NCBI RefSeq assembly: GCF_007990545.2 | Contig: NZ_AP019829.2 | Coordinates: forward strand, 248,001 to 312,000 | Reading direction: 5' to 3' | Source: Leptotrichia wadei | GTDB lineage: Bacteria; Fusobacteriota; Fusobacteriia; Fusobacteriales; Leptotrichiaceae | DNA length: 64,000 nucleotides | Shown here: one piece after another, positions 9,173 through 19,224 of the stretch | How positions within the stretch are numbered: position 1 is the stretch's first letter | Layout: every line of letters begins with the position of its first letter | Translations under genes and position numbers: made by a program | Notes under the pieces: generated by a model | The model's database searches: none | Told to the model about the DNA's origin: nothing | What the model saw: the letters and a program-made list of their open reading frames with translations, nothing else

Positions 9173-9567
9173 AAAAGAAATTAGCAGTATTATTAGGAGT
9201 ATTAGTATTAAGCAGTGTTTCATTTGCAGCACCTGCAAAATCAACATCAGGTGGATCAATTGAAAATAGTTTAAATAACTTAGAAAATCAATTAACTAAA
9301 TTACAACAAATGGAAGATGCAAAATATAGACAACAAGAAGCTGAAGCAAATGCAGCAACTCAAAGATTAGAAAACTATACAGCAATGCAAGCTAAAATTG
9401 ATGAAAGACTTGCTGAAATTGAAGCAAATGAAGATACTAGTATCTTCGGAAAAGAATTCAAAGCTAAAGCTACTGAATATAGAAACTTAAGAAATCAATT
9501 AGACAAAGAAATTGCTAAAGAACAACAAATTATTAGTAACTTTGAAGTAATTAAATCTTTAAGATAG
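9169..9567 (+). CDS. FadA-family adhesin, second gene
   Basis: 132 aa. Signal peptide KKKLAVLLGVLVLSSVSFA ending before APAKS, then a helical hairpin with LNNLENQLTKLQQMEDAKYR, AKIDERLAEIEANED, FGKEFKAKATEYRNLRNQLD and the FadA-like end NFEVIKSLR. It is a diverged paralog of the gene before it. The intergenic region has no terminator but holds a small ORF overlapping this start, so the two adhesins are probably one transcript with separately tuned translation. Confidence 0.85.
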   Translation: MKKKLAVLLGVLVLSSVSFAAPAKSTSGGSIENSLNNLENQLTKLQQMEDAKYRQQEAEANAATQRLENYTAMQAKIDERLAEIEANEDTSIFGKEFKAKATEYRNLRNQLDKEIAKEQQIISNFEVIKSLR

Positions 9568-9590
9568 TAAACAGGTTTAATATAAAAAAG

Positions 9591-9627
9591 ATGCTTTTAC
9601 AAGTTATTTGGAAAGGCATTTTTTTTG
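9591..9627 (+). terminator. Rho-independent terminator of the FadA-like operon
   Basis: ATGCTTTT (9591-9598) pairs with AAAGGCAT (9612-9619), with one G-U pair, followed by eight Ts. Confidence 0.8.
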
Positions 9628-9743
9628 TGTAAAAAAATAAAAATAGAATATGTTAAAGTAATTTATATTGTCATTTATTAAAATAGTAAATTTCTTATTA
9701 ATTTAGAATATTTAGTGAAAAATCAAAAATATTTGTATTTGCT

Positions 9744-9765
9744 AAATAGGATATTATTCCTATTT
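9744..9765. promoter_or_regulatory. Inverted repeat upstream of the DMT permease gene
   Basis: AAATAGGA (9744-9751) and TCCTATTT (9758-9765) form a perfect 8-bp inverted repeat about 57 bp before the permease start. It could be a repressor operator. With only a TTATA tail it is a poor terminator. Confidence 0.4.
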
Positions 9766-9821
9766 TTATAAAGTTTGGTATAAATTAGGGTTGTAGAAAA
9801 ATATTTTTGTGGAGAAATGTT

Positions 9822-10712
9822 ATGAAAGAAAAAATGAAATTACGAGGAATGTTGCTGGCAAGTTTAGCTTCAAGTTTATGGGCTATATCAGGAATTTCTG
9901 GAGAAATTTTATTTAAAAAATATAATTTTTCATCAGATTGGCTAGTGTCTATTAGAACATTGATTTCTGGAATACTACTTTTTGTGATAGTCATTTTTAT
10001 TGAAAAAAAATCTGTTTTAAAGCCATTAAAAAATAAGAAGGATTTCATTGGAATAATTTTATTTGGAACTGCAGGAATGTATTTGGTTCAGTATACTTAT
10101 TTTAAGACAATCGAGCTAAGTAATGTTTCGTTTTCAACAATTTTACAGTTTACAGCACCGTTTTTTATATTTATTTATGAATCTATAAAAAATAAGAAAA
10201 TTCCAGCATTTTCAACATTGATTTTACTTTTTATGACAATTTTAGGAGTTGTATTTATAGCTACAAAGGGAAAAATTTCAAGTTTGTCTGTTTCGCCAGA
10301 AGCATTATTGCTTGGACTTATTTCAGCGATTATGATTGCTTTTTATTCAATTTATCCAAAAAAACTTTTGAAAAAATATGGAAGTATAACGGTAGTTGGA
10401 TGGGGAATGATTGTAGGAAGTGTAGTTTCAAATATTGTTCACCCAATTTGGAAGATACAAGGGAATGTAAATACAGAATCTATTATTCAAGTGACAGTTG
10501 TTGTAATTTTAGGAACTTCTGTTGCATATTTGATTTATATCGCAAGTTTAAACTACATTTCTTCTTCACTTGCAGGAATTTTAACAGCTTTTGAACCAGT
10601 ACTTGCAGCGATTTTATCAGTGATTATTTTTAGATTGAAATTTTCTTTTGTTGAATTAATTGGATTTATATTGGTTTTTGTTTCAATTTTTATTTTGGAA
10701 AAAAGATTGTGA
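9822..10712 (+). CDS. EamA/DMT-superfamily permease
   Basis: About 296 aa with ten hydrophobic segments in two EamA halves (first half about residues 10-140, second 150-290). Typical motifs are ALASSLWAISGISGEILFK, the FSTILQFTAPFFIF segment and the C-terminal LTAFEPVLAAILSVIIF. It would export or import a small metabolite across the inner membrane; the substrate cannot be read from sequence. An upstream in-frame TTG (9807) is open, but GGAG at 9811-9814 is well spaced for the ATG at 9822. Confidence 0.85.
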   Translation: MKEKMKLRGMLLASLASSLWAISGISGEILFKKYNFSSDWLVSIRTLISGILLFVIVIFIEKKSVLKPLKNKKDFIGIILFGTAGMYLVQYTYFKTIELSNVSFSTILQFTAPFFIFIYESIKNKKIPAFSTLILLFMTILGVVFIATKGKISSLSVSPEALLLGLISAIMIAFYSIYPKKLLKKYGSITVVGWGMIVGSVVSNIVHPIWKIQGNVNTESIIQVTVVVILGTSVAYLIYIASLNYISSSLAGILTAFEPVLAAILSVIIFRLKFSFVELIGFILVFVSIFILEKRL

Positions 10713-10818
10713 TTAAAGATTTGCTATAAATTTTGAATATAATTAATTAATTAAAAAATGCTTGCAAGGAACATTGTTTATTCAGTTTCAGTGTTACATT
10801 AAATAAGAATTATTTAGC

Positions 10819-10970
10819 GAGGATATCTCATAAGTCAAAAATAATTTTATTAACATAAATATTATATATTTTTTAAAAGTAAAAAGTATCATTTTTATTG
10901 ATTTTATAAATATAGTAAAATATATGAAATTTATGATTTGATAATTTTATTTATCTTATGAGACAGTCCC
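10819..10970. mobile_element. MITE-like element with TCTCATAAG terminal repeats
   Basis: GAGGATATCTCATAAG (10819-10834) and the reverse complement of the right end (10955-10970, GGGACTGTCTCATAAG) agree at 12 of 16 positions, with 9 perfect inner bases. The roughly 120 bp between them is AT-rich with no gene. Such GGGACTGTCTCATAA ends are common at insertion sequences, so this is probably a non-autonomous derivative or a deleted IS. It fills most of the gap between the convergent permease and peptidase genes. Confidence 0.55.
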
Positions 10971-10984
10971 GTTTTTTTCTATTT

Positions 10985-12061
10985 TTAAGATAAGATAATT
11001 AATTCTTTGTTACTTTTATTTAATACTTCTCTACCATCTTTTTTAACTACAACATCATCTTCAATTCTGACTCCGCCCCATCCATCAAAATAAAGTCCAG
11101 GTTCAGAAGTAACAACCATATTTTCCTTTAACTCAATTTGAGAAGCAGAAGATAAGTAAGGCAATTCGTGAATTTCAGCACCAATTCCATGTCCTAATCC
11201 GTGTCCAAAATATTTGCCATATCCTTTTTCATTAAAGAAATTTCTGACAACTTTATCAACTTCATCTGACATTACACCCTCTTTTATTGTTTCTATTCCC
11301 AATAATTGAGCTTCCAGAACAGTATTGTAAATTTCTTTATGTCTATCTGTAATATTATTTCCATAGTAAACAGTTCTTGTTATGTCTGATACATATCCTT
11401 CATAGTATGCTCCGAAATCCATTGTAATAAATTCTTCCTTTTGAATCTTTTTATCAGAAGCAACTCCATGTGGCATAGCTGAGCGGTAACCGCTGGCAAA
11501 AATTGTTGTAAATGAACGGTCATCAGCTCCTAATTTTCTTTGAATGTATTCCATATATGAAGAAACTTCCTTTTCAGAAACACCTTCTTTAATAATTTTT
11601 AAGGCTTCTGAAAATGCTGCATCACTAATTTCTACTGCTTTTTTAATAAGGGCAATTTCTTCGTCAGATTTTACCATTCTTTCCATCACAAGTTTATTTC
11701 CAACAGGAACTAATTCCACTTTGAAAATGTCTTTAATTGTTTGATAAAGCGAGAATGAAACATTAATATCTTCAAATCCGACATTTTTTAATCCAAATTT
11801 CTTTATATATTCCCCAACTGTCTGAAGCGAACCACGAGAAACTTCCACAAATTCAAATCCCATTTCAGTAACTTGTTTAGTAGCTTGTGTTTTATATCTG
11901 AAATCTGAAAAGAAAAAATTTCCATTTTTTGTTGCAAGAGCAACTCCGGTAGTCCCTGTAAATCCAGTAAAATATCGAAGATTATACAAATCTGTAATAA
12001 ATAATCCGTCAATATTCAGTTCATTTAAAATTCTTGATAATTTTTCAGTTCTTTTTTCCAT
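10985..12061 (-). CDS. M24-family Xaa-Pro aminopeptidase
   Basis: 358 aa: an N-terminal creatinase-like domain (about 1-125) and a pita-bread catalytic domain. Metal ligands are visible: the aspartates of ITMDFGAYYEGYVSDITRT, the histidine of FGHGLGHGIGAEIHE and the glutamates of VVTSEPGLY and VRIEDDV. Removes N-terminal residues preceding proline in the cytosol. The length fits the short bacterial PepP/YpdF-like type. It stands alone on the minus strand. Confidence 0.92.
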   Translation of the reverse strand: MEKRTEKLSRILNELNIDGLFITDLYNLRYFTGFTGTTGVALATKNGNFFFSDFRYKTQATKQVTEMGFEFVEVSRGSLQTVGEYIKKFGLKNVGFEDINVSFSLYQTIKDIFKVELVPVGNKLVMERMVKSDEEIALIKKAVEISDAAFSEALKIIKEGVSEKEVSSYMEYIQRKLGADDRSFTTIFASGYRSAMPHGVASDKKIQKEEFITMDFGAYYEGYVSDITRTVYYGNNITDRHKEIYNTVLEAQLLGIETIKEGVMSDEVDKVVRNFFNEKGYGKYFGHGLGHGIGAEIHELPYLSSASQIELKENMVVTSEPGLYFDGWGGVRIEDDVVVKKDGREVLNKSNKELIILS

Positions 12062-12166
12062 GTTTTTCCCTCTTTTTTATTAAAATTTTTTACTTTTAAA
12101 GTGTAACATAAATTTAAAATTTTTTCTATTTATTTTTTCTTAAATATTTTACTTCGGTATAAAAAT

Positions 12167-12208
12167 AAAAAAATAGCCAAAAAGTTATTAATTTAATGAC
12201 TATTTTTT
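12167..12208 (-). terminator. Probable terminator of the FadL-like gene
   Basis: AAAAAATAG (around 12168-12176) and CTATTTTTT (12200-12208) form an A/T-rich stem-loop flanked by A and T runs. It is about 97 bp past the porin stop and could work in either direction. Confidence 0.45.
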
Positions 12209-12304
12209 AAAAGTTTATAATAACTTGATAGTATGAAGTCCTATAAAAACGAATTTGTGAATTAATAATATTATGCTAATGTTAAAATCAAGGAAGTTTA
12301 AATT

Positions 12305-13597
12305 TTAAAATTTATGTGTGTATCCCAATGTGAATACATTTACATTTTTATCATATTTTACTTTTGATTTATCAATAGTAATTCCTGGAAGTGAAGTTTT
12401 CTCACGTTTTCCGTTGGAAGAATTAAAGTTTACGTGTGCTAGTCCAAATTTCCATTCTGAAGATTCCGTTGGCTTGTAGGTAAGTCCAGTTGCATAAATT
12501 TGTGAATTTATTGCATATTCTACATCAGAGAATGATTCTTTTTTTGCTCCGGTATCCGCGTAGTTGAATCCAGCGTGCCAAGTAAATTTGTCATTAATTC
12601 TGTAATCTGCTCCAAAATTTACTTCATATCCGTCATTATATTTAAATCTGTCTATTTTAGCAGCTTTGTTGAAATAATATGTGTATCCGCCAGAAAAAGT
12701 CCATTTGTTTACATCTTTTGAAACTCCTAATGCCAGAACTCCTGGCAAATCACGTCTTGAATGAACTCCATCTGCATATTCCGGATAGAAGAATGAAATT
12801 CCTAAAGGTCGTCCTGCAAGAAGCATTTTATTATTTTCCTGAGCTTTTGACTTAAATTTTAATTTTACAGGTGTTTCATATTTTACTGCAAAATTTAAAG
12901 TATCAGTTGGTCTATAGTCAAATCCAATTATTCCTCCAATTCCTTCGGAATTACGTTTTGAATTCATTGATAAATAATTTTTATTAAGACCAATAGCTGC
13001 TCCCACAAGTGGATTATAACTGTATTGTGCTTCTCCATCTAATTTTCTATGGGCATAAACGTATTTTAGACCACCTGACATTGAGAAGGTATCATTGAAT
13101 TTATAGACACTTCCAAGCATTAACTGGTAATAACGGTTTTGACCTGTAAAACGGTTTTTTGTAACTTTTGCTCGAAGTCTTCCTCCTGTAATGTTATTAA
13201 AAGTTTCTCCAGCCAGTTCAATTCCAGCAACTCCGTCATTATAACGTAAAGTGGCTCCACCTGCAATAACACTTAGATTTCCAAAAAGTGAATAGTTATT
13301 TTTTTTGTATAAAAGGTTAAATGAAGGTGCTCCAGCATATCTATGAGATTTCAATTTTTTTCCTTTTAATGTCATTGATTCATCAATCATTGAATTTTGT
13401 AAATTTGCGTTAATATAAGTTCCATCATCTAAAAAAACAGTTCCTGCTGGATTATAAAAAATGCCTTCCACTGAAATCTTTCCTGTTTGAGATGGATTTT
13501 GAAAGTATGAGGCTGAATTATTTGACAAATAGTCGATACTTGCCGCATTTGCAAAAATTGCAGTTAAAGCAGATAGAATAGCTATTTTTAATTTCAT
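12305..13597 (-). CDS. OmpP1/FadL/TodX-family outer-membrane transporter
   Basis: 430 aa. A signal peptide ends at ANA; the mature N-terminus continues SIDYLSNNSASYFQNPSQTG with FYNPAGTVFLDDGTY, the NPAG block typical of FadL hatch domains. The rest is alternating beta-strand sequence ending in ...LGYTHKF, a terminal aromatic suited to BAM recognition. The FadL family imports hydrophobic compounds such as long-chain fatty acids across the outer membrane. The acyl-CoA ligase at 62.9 kb could use such substrates, but no linkage is shown. Confidence 0.88.
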   Translation of the reverse strand: MKLKIAILSALTAIFANAASIDYLSNNSASYFQNPSQTGKISVEGIFYNPAGTVFLDDGTYINANLQNSMIDESMTLKGKKLKSHRYAGAPSFNLLYKKNNYSLFGNLSVIAGGATLRYNDGVAGIELAGETFNNITGGRLRAKVTKNRFTGQNRYYQLMLGSVYKFNDTFSMSGGLKYVYAHRKLDGEAQYSYNPLVGAAIGLNKNYLSMNSKRNSEGIGGIIGFDYRPTDTLNFAVKYETPVKLKFKSKAQENNKMLLAGRPLGISFFYPEYADGVHSRRDLPGVLALGVSKDVNKWTFSGGYTYYFNKAAKIDRFKYNDGYEVNFGADYRINDKFTWHAGFNYADTGAKKESFSDVEYAINSQIYATGLTYKPTESSEWKFGLAHVNFNSSNGKREKTSLPGITIDKSKVKYDKNVNVFTLGYTHKF

Positions 13598-14248
13598 AAT
13601 TTTTTTCTCCTTATTTTTTAATTTTTTTTATTCATTTGTAAAAGTCTAAAATTTTCAATAATTACAATGCTTTTATAATTCTAATTCTTATTATTTTTCT
13701 TGCAGTAAAATTTTAATATTTTTGTTGAAACACTGTATTTAGTTGTATTTTTATATTATTACTTTTACAATTGCCTATTTTATCTTTTGATTTTCTCCAT
13801 ATTTTTTCTTTTACTTTTAAAATTATCTATTCAAATTAATATATTTGTTTGATAAAATTTTAAGTATAGATAATATAACATGTGTTACATAAAAAGTCAA
13901 TAGATTTATTTTGATAATAAAAGTTTTTTTATATAGGTGTATTGTATAATTAAGTGCAACATCTAAAACATATAAAAAATTTCAATTTTCGCAATTTATT
14001 ATCTGTTTTACCTAATGATTAAGTATAAGGAATGGGGCTCATAGTTTAAGTTTAATTTTTTCTAAGTGAAAAAATCGTATATAATAATAGATTTTTATGT
14101 AAATTTATGCTAAAATAAAAAAGATGTTTTCCTTTGAACATAAAATTTGAACATAAGAAAAAAATAAAGAAAACATAAATGGGAATTAGGACAATGAAAA
14201 TAATTATCCTTTTCAAAAATAAAGAGAAGAGGAGGTAAAAAACGTGAA
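13598..14248. other. 650-bp intergenic region between divergent porin and tamB genes
   Basis: Very AT-rich, no ORF with coding character. It holds a 12-bp palindrome (TAACATGTGTTA, 13876-13887) about 280 bp before the porin start and a TATAAT at 13945-13950 without a clear -35. A purine-rich AGAGGAGGT before 14249 is the Shine-Dalgarno of tamB. Nothing else is evident. Confidence 0.4.
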
Positions 14249-17200
14249 ATGAAATACATAAAGAGATCTTTGATTGTATTTATTTTTCTTTTAATGTCTT
14301 TATTTGCACTAAAGTTTTATATTTCAACGAAAAACTTTAGAGGCGTACTGACTTTGATTTTGAAGAGCAGTGGACTAAATGTTGAATTTAGGAATGTCAA
14401 GGTAATTGGATTTAGTAAAATTCAAATTGACAACTTAAAAGTTAAAGATCTTGCGGGAAATGTAGTTATTGATGCTAAAAAGACTACGGCTGGGATAAGT
14501 CTTCTTATGCCAACTAGGCTTAATAGAATTGATGTGTATAATGGAACTGTTAATTTAGAACGTAGAAAAAATAATGATTTTAATATTCTTCATGTGATAA
14601 AAAAAGATCCAAAAAAACCAGAAACGTTTGATCCAACAAGCAGAATTGGAAAACTACACATTCACAATGCAATTTTAAATTATACAGATACAACTTATGC
14701 TAAAAAAATAAAAAAAACATTGAAAAAGGTAAATGGAAGACTGGAAGTAGCAAAATCACGTGGTTTCTCACTTTTTGCAAAAGGTTTTGGAAATAAAAAC
14801 GAAGATGGAACAACAGAAGTTCTAAAGGTTGAATTAAAACAGTTGATAAAATCTAAGCAGTCAATTTATTCAATGTTTGATAAAATAAAAAATAGTGATG
14901 TGAGAAGGAAGGATACACGTCTTAATTTTGGTTTTGAAAATATTAAAATAACTGAAGAACTAGGACAATATGCTCAGGTTGAAATGATAAAGGTAAAAGA
15001 TGGAATACTTACAGGTGCATTAAAAATGGAACAAAATAAAATTCGAAAAAAAACATATATACTGGGAAGCTTGAAAATCAAAAATGGAAAATTGTCTTAT
15101 GTTGATTTTGATGGAGATATTGAAGGTGTTAATGCTGTAGTTGATATGAAAAAAGATAAAATTACAGTTAATGCGAATACTAAATTAAGTGAAAGTCCAG
15201 TAACTTTGACACTAGCTTATTTTATACAAAATCAAAAAATGAACTTAAAATTGGTTGCAGATAAACTTCCATTTAATCAAGTTGCGCGTTATAAAATGAT
15301 TAAAAATACAAAAATTGAAGCTGATGGTGCAGTTTCAGGAAGACTTGAGTTAAATATTGATACAAAAACTAAAAAAGGGACACTTGATGGAAAGTTTTCT
15401 TCAGATAATATAAGAATTTCAAATTCTAATTTTCAAAATATAAAGACTACTATGAAAATTACAAATGAAAAACTGACTTTAAGTGATACATCATTTGTAT
15501 TTAATGAAGCTTTTTCAGGATTTAAAGTAAACGAAGATGTTAAAGTTGGAAAATTTGTGTATGATTTGAAAAATAAAACTGGTACAGCAAATTATGTATT
15601 AAATAATCTTGGTTCTGATTTTAATATTAAAAAAATTACTGGAAGTGTTAAAATATCGTCTAAAAATATTATAACAGGTACAGTACGATCTAATGTTTTA
15701 AAAGGTAGATATACGGTAAATCCAAAAGTACAGACAGTTGTAATTAATGCAAGAAGTAATGGATATTTTACTGTGAATTATGGGGGAAAATCTTATAAAA
15801 TCAGTCCAGATGTTGATAACCTAATCATGAAATTTAAAAATAAAAAACCACTTCGTTCTGGAAGAATTAGGGTAAGAGTGAAGGATTTGTCAGTTCCTTT
15901 TGTAAAAGTTATAGATGTAAATATAAAAATTCGTAATGGAAATTACAAAATAAATGGAACAGCTGGAATAAATGGTGGGGGAGTATTAAATATAAGCGGA
16001 ATGACAACTTCTGATATGAAACATTCATACTCCCTCAATTTACCGAAACATGTTGATATTGCAAAGTTATTAAGGGCTAATGGATATAATTTTAATGGGC
16101 TGAATAAGGCAAAGCTGCCTGCAACTGTTACAGCCAATATTAAAGGTGTAAATAATAAGTTTTTCGGGACTTATGAAATTCATAGCCCTTATGGTGAATA
16201 CATGGGAAAATATAAAAATTTGCATGTTAAAGGTAAAATTAATGATTTGACAAATTTGGATATGACAATCAATGCGAAAGTAAATGAATTACAGTTTGAA
16301 AATCAGCGTTTAAGAAATGTAACAGGTAATCTTGAAATAAAAGACAATGTTGTCAATATCGCAAGTATAAGAAATGAAAATTTGAATGCAAGTGGTAAAT
16401 ATGACATTAAATCTGGTAAAATAGATATAAATGCAAGATTAAAAAATTATATGCTTTCAAGTAATGAATTACCATCAAAAATGGATGTGAAAATTGGAAC
16501 ATTGAATGCCAACTTATCAGGAACAGCGAATAAACTTTCTGGGAATTATGAACTTTATAGTCCCTATGGAAAATATATAGTGGAATATGAAAAATTACAT
16601 GCCAATGGTAAAATAAATAATTTGTTAAATTTAGATTTGACGGCTAATGCAAAAATGGATGAATTATGGTTTAATTATCAGCGTTTGAAAGATGTAACTG
16701 CTAATCTTAAAATAAAGGATAATGTCGTAAATATTTTAAGCGCTAAAAATGAAAATTTGGATGCAAACGGTAATTATAACCTTAAGACTGGTAATATGAA
16801 TATAAATGCTGGATTAAAGGATTATATGATTTATGACACTTCTCCATATAAATTAAATTTAAAAGTTAAAAATTTGAATGCGAATTTGACAGGAACTGTA
16901 GATAAGCTTTCTGGAAGCATAATAATACCATCTGCACCTACAACAATAAAATCAACTTATGTGGGTGATACCAATGCACATATTACCATAAAGGATGGAA
17001 TTATGAGCTTTGATGATGTAACTTTACGTGATAATAGATTATCTGGGACTTATAATTTAAAAACAGGAATTTCAGATATTGGACTTACTTTAAATGAGCC
17101 TGATATTCCAAAACTTCTAGAGTTGAAAGATTTGACATTTGGAACAAAATCAAATCTTAATCTTAAGGGAGATTTAAACAACTTTAATCTTGAAGGGCAA

Positions 17201-19216
17201 ATAATCTTGGGAAATATGAGTTTTAAGACTTATAAAATACCGCACATTGTTGCAGATATTAAGTATTCTAATGGGAATATTGATAAATTATTTAAATACG
17301 GAACATTTGATTTACAAAAGTTGAGATTTGTTGGGGATAATCAGGAAACTTTGTTTGAAACACAAACTAAATTTGATTTGGCAAATGTAAATATTGATTA
17401 TCAGCTGGAAAAACAGAAGTTTTCACTTGATTCAATACAGGATTTAAAGAATAAGGGATATAGTGGTGATATAGACTTTGGATTTATGTATCGTGGAAGT
17501 TTTGAAAAATTTATATCTGGAGTTAAAATAAAAGCGGATTCGATTAAACTTAGCGGGTTTCCAGTGAAAAATGTGGATATTGATTTACAAGCTAATGAAA
17601 AATCTTTAAATATTGGGCAGTTTTATTTGGAATATGAAAATAATCCACTTCTTGTAAATGGATATGTTCAATTTACACCAATAAAATATAATGTTTCTAT
17701 GTTGGCAAAAGACTTTAACTTAGATTTTCTAGGAATCAATAAAGGTGTTGAGCAGGCAGGAGGAATTGCAAATGTAGATGCGATCTTTTCAAATGAATCT
17801 ACAACGGGACATATTCTACTTGATAACTTTAATTATAAAACAAGAGATAAATTAACGCTTGTAGATAATGTAAATGCTAATATTGATTTGAAAAACAGTA
17901 AACTTATAGTAAATCGTCTAGATGGAGGATATAATGGAGGAACTTTTAAAGTAACAGGAGATTTAGATGTTCCTACAATTCCTGCTGATTTTATGAAAAC
18001 TAAACGATTGGAACTTGGAAAATTTGAATTAAATGCAGATCTTAACAATGTAGGGATTCATTATGGAAAAGGAATAGATTTTGCTCTTAGTGGAAATGCA
18101 GTATTTACAGAAAATAGATTATTTGGAGATCTTGTAGTAAATAATGCTCAAATACGTGAAATTCCAAATTTTAATTCATCAAAAACTAAAACAGGAGAAC
18201 CAGCACAGGAGGCTAAAAAGGAACAAGATAAGTCAATTGTAGAAGGAATCGTGGAAGAAGTAATTGATAAAATAATGAAGCAGTATACAGTTAATATAGG
18301 TGTACAAGCTGGAAATAATGTAAAAATTAATATTCCAAATGTAAGTCTTGTAAAAAATATAAAGGGTACAGTAAAAGGTTCATCTGAAATTACTTATGAG
18401 GATGGTCAGATTGGGATAGATGGAGAGTATAGAATTACAAAAGGGTCTTTTTCCATAAATGGAAATGACTTTAAGATTGACGGAGCAGAAATAAGATTTG
18501 TACCATCAGTTAATGGTGTTACAGCTTCTGTATCAGATCCATTTGTAATTTTCGATGCTAGTACAAGAGTAGATGGTGATAGAATAGAGATAAATGTAAG
18601 CGGAAATGTAAGTAATCCTAAAATAAGATTTTCATCTTCTTCTGGAAAAACAAGAGAAGAAATAATATCATCTCTTGCACTTAATACTTTAGTTGGAAAT
18701 AGTGGCAACCCAGGTGAGAATGGAGATAATTCAGTCGATGGGCTAGTAGTGGCAGGTTCTTTAATCAATACTGCATTAAATGAGCTATTTCTTTCATCAG
18801 TAACTGGTAAGATCAAGGATGCATTGGGAATGTCTAAAGTAGCTGTTTCTACAAATGTTGATCGTTCTAATAAGACGGGGGAATATAGTGCCGCAACAAC
18901 ACTTACATTACAGGATAATTTATACAAGGATAAGCTATTTTGGAATGCTGCATTTAAGTTTCCATATCAGACTTCAAAAAATGATGAAAAGAATCCAATT
19001 GGATATAATGCATGGCTAAGTTACAGTGTTTCAAATGGATTAGACTTAAGAATCGGAGGAGAAAGTTTAAAAAGATCTAGTTCTAGTGCAAACATGGGTA
19101 ATGGTACAAGGATAAACTATTATTTTGGAGTCGATTTTTCAACAAGAGCTGATACATTCGGAGATATTTTAAAAAAGATATTTAGGAAGAAAAAATTAGA
19201 TACATTAAAAAAATAG
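14249..19216 (+). CDS. tamB: TamB/DUF490 translocation and assembly module protein
   Basis: 1655 aa. An N-terminal membrane anchor (IVFIFLLMSLFALKFYI, about residues 9-26) is followed by a very long beta-helical AsmA-like region and a C-terminal DUF490 domain (about 1380-1600, with GEYRITKGSFSINGNDFKIDG and ASVSDPFVIFDAST). TamB-type proteins span the periplasm as a hydrophobic groove and are linked to phospholipid transport and outer-membrane protein assembly. bamA follows after 8 bp, as expected where TamB partners directly with BamA because TamA is lacking. Codons 640-764 and 765-889 are tandem duplicates. Confidence 0.92.
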   Translation: MKYIKRSLIVFIFLLMSLFALKFYISTKNFRGVLTLILKSSGLNVEFRNVKVIGFSKIQIDNLKVKDLAGNVVIDAKKTTAGISLLMPTRLNRIDVYNGTVNLERRKNNDFNILHVIKKDPKKPETFDPTSRIGKLHIHNAILNYTDTTYAKKIKKTLKKVNGRLEVAKSRGFSLFAKGFGNKNEDGTTEVLKVELKQLIKSKQSIYSMFDKIKNSDVRRKDTRLNFGFENIKITEELGQYAQVEMIKVKDGILTGALKMEQNKIRKKTYILGSLKIKNGKLSYVDFDGDIEGVNAVVDMKKDKITVNANTKLSESPVTLTLAYFIQNQKMNLKLVADKLPFNQVARYKMIKNTKIEADGAVSGRLELNIDTKTKKGTLDGKFSSDNIRISNSNFQNIKTTMKITNEKLTLSDTSFVFNEAFSGFKVNEDVKVGKFVYDLKNKTGTANYVLNNLGSDFNIKKITGSVKISSKNIITGTVRSNVLKGRYTVNPKVQTVVINARSNGYFTVNYGGKSYKISPDVDNLIMKFKNKKPLRSGRIRVRVKDLSVPFVKVIDVNIKIRNGNYKINGTAGINGGGVLNISGMTTSDMKHSYSLNLPKHVDIAKLLRANGYNFNGLNKAKLPATVTANIKGVNNKFFGTYEIHSPYGEYMGKYKNLHVKGKINDLTNLDMTINAKVNELQFENQRLRNVTGNLEIKDNVVNIASIRNENLNASGKYDIKSGKIDINARLKNYMLSSNELPSKMDVKIGTLNANLSGTANKLSGNYELYSPYGKYIVEYEKLHANGKINNLLNLDLTANAKMDELWFNYQRLKDVTANLKIKDNVVNILSAKNENLDANGNYNLKTGNMNINAGLKDYMIYDTSPYKLNLKVKNLNANLTGTVDKLSGSIIIPSAPTTIKSTYVGDTNAHITIKDGIMSFDDVTLRDNRLSGTYNLKTGISDIGLTLNEPDIPKLLELKDLTFGTKSNLNLKGDLNNFNLEGQIILGNMSFKTYKIPHIVADIKYSNGNIDKLFKYGTFDLQKLRFVGDNQETLFETQTKFDLANVNIDYQLEKQKFSLDSIQDLKNKGYSGDIDFGFMYRGSFEKFISGVKIKADSIKLSGFPVKNVDIDLQANEKSLNIGQFYLEYENNPLLVNGYVQFTPIKYNVSMLAKDFNLDFLGINKGVEQAGGIANVDAIFSNESTTGHILLDNFNYKTRDKLTLVDNVNANIDLKNSKLIVNRLDGGYNGGTFKVTGDLDVPTIPADFMKTKRLELGKFELNADLNNVGIHYGKGIDFALSGNAVFTENRLFGDLVVNNAQIREIPNFNSSKTKTGEPAQEAKKEQDKSIVEGIVEEVIDKIMKQYTVNIGVQAGNNVKINIPNVSLVKNIKGTVKGSSEITYEDGQIGIDGEYRITKGSFSINGNDFKIDGAEIRFVPSVNGVTASVSDPFVIFDASTRVDGDRIEINVSGNVSNPKIRFSSSSGKTREEIISSLALNTLVGNSGNPGENGDNSVDGLVVAGSLINTALNELFLSSVTGKIKDALGMSKVAVSTNVDRSNKTGEYSAATTLTLQDNLYKDKLFWNAAFKFPYQTSKNDEKNPIGYNAWLSYSVSNGLDLRIGGESLKRSSSSANMGNGTRINYYFGVDFSTRADTFGDILKKIFRKKKLDTLKK
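16166..16915 (+). repeat. 375-bp tandem duplication inside tamB
   Basis: Two adjacent in-frame units of exactly 125 codons (16166-16540 and 16541-16915). Unit 1 opens GTYEIHSPYGEYMGKY and unit 2 GNYELYSPYGKYIVEY; both carry KGKIN-like or NGKIN, NAK, QRL, KDNVVNI and NLNANL blocks. The units have diverged, so the duplication is not recent. It lengthens the periplasmic groove by one module. Confidence 0.85.
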
Positions 19217-19224
19217 GAGGAAAA

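Noticed and set aside
9807-9821. TTG start for the DMT permease
   Set aside because: The Shine-Dalgarno GGAG at 9811-9814 lies inside this extension and fits the ATG at 9822.
18406-18927. 173-codon minus-strand frame inside tamB
   Set aside because: It is the antisense shadow of a strongly conserved DUF490 region, has no Shine-Dalgarno and no protein-like hydrophobic pattern.
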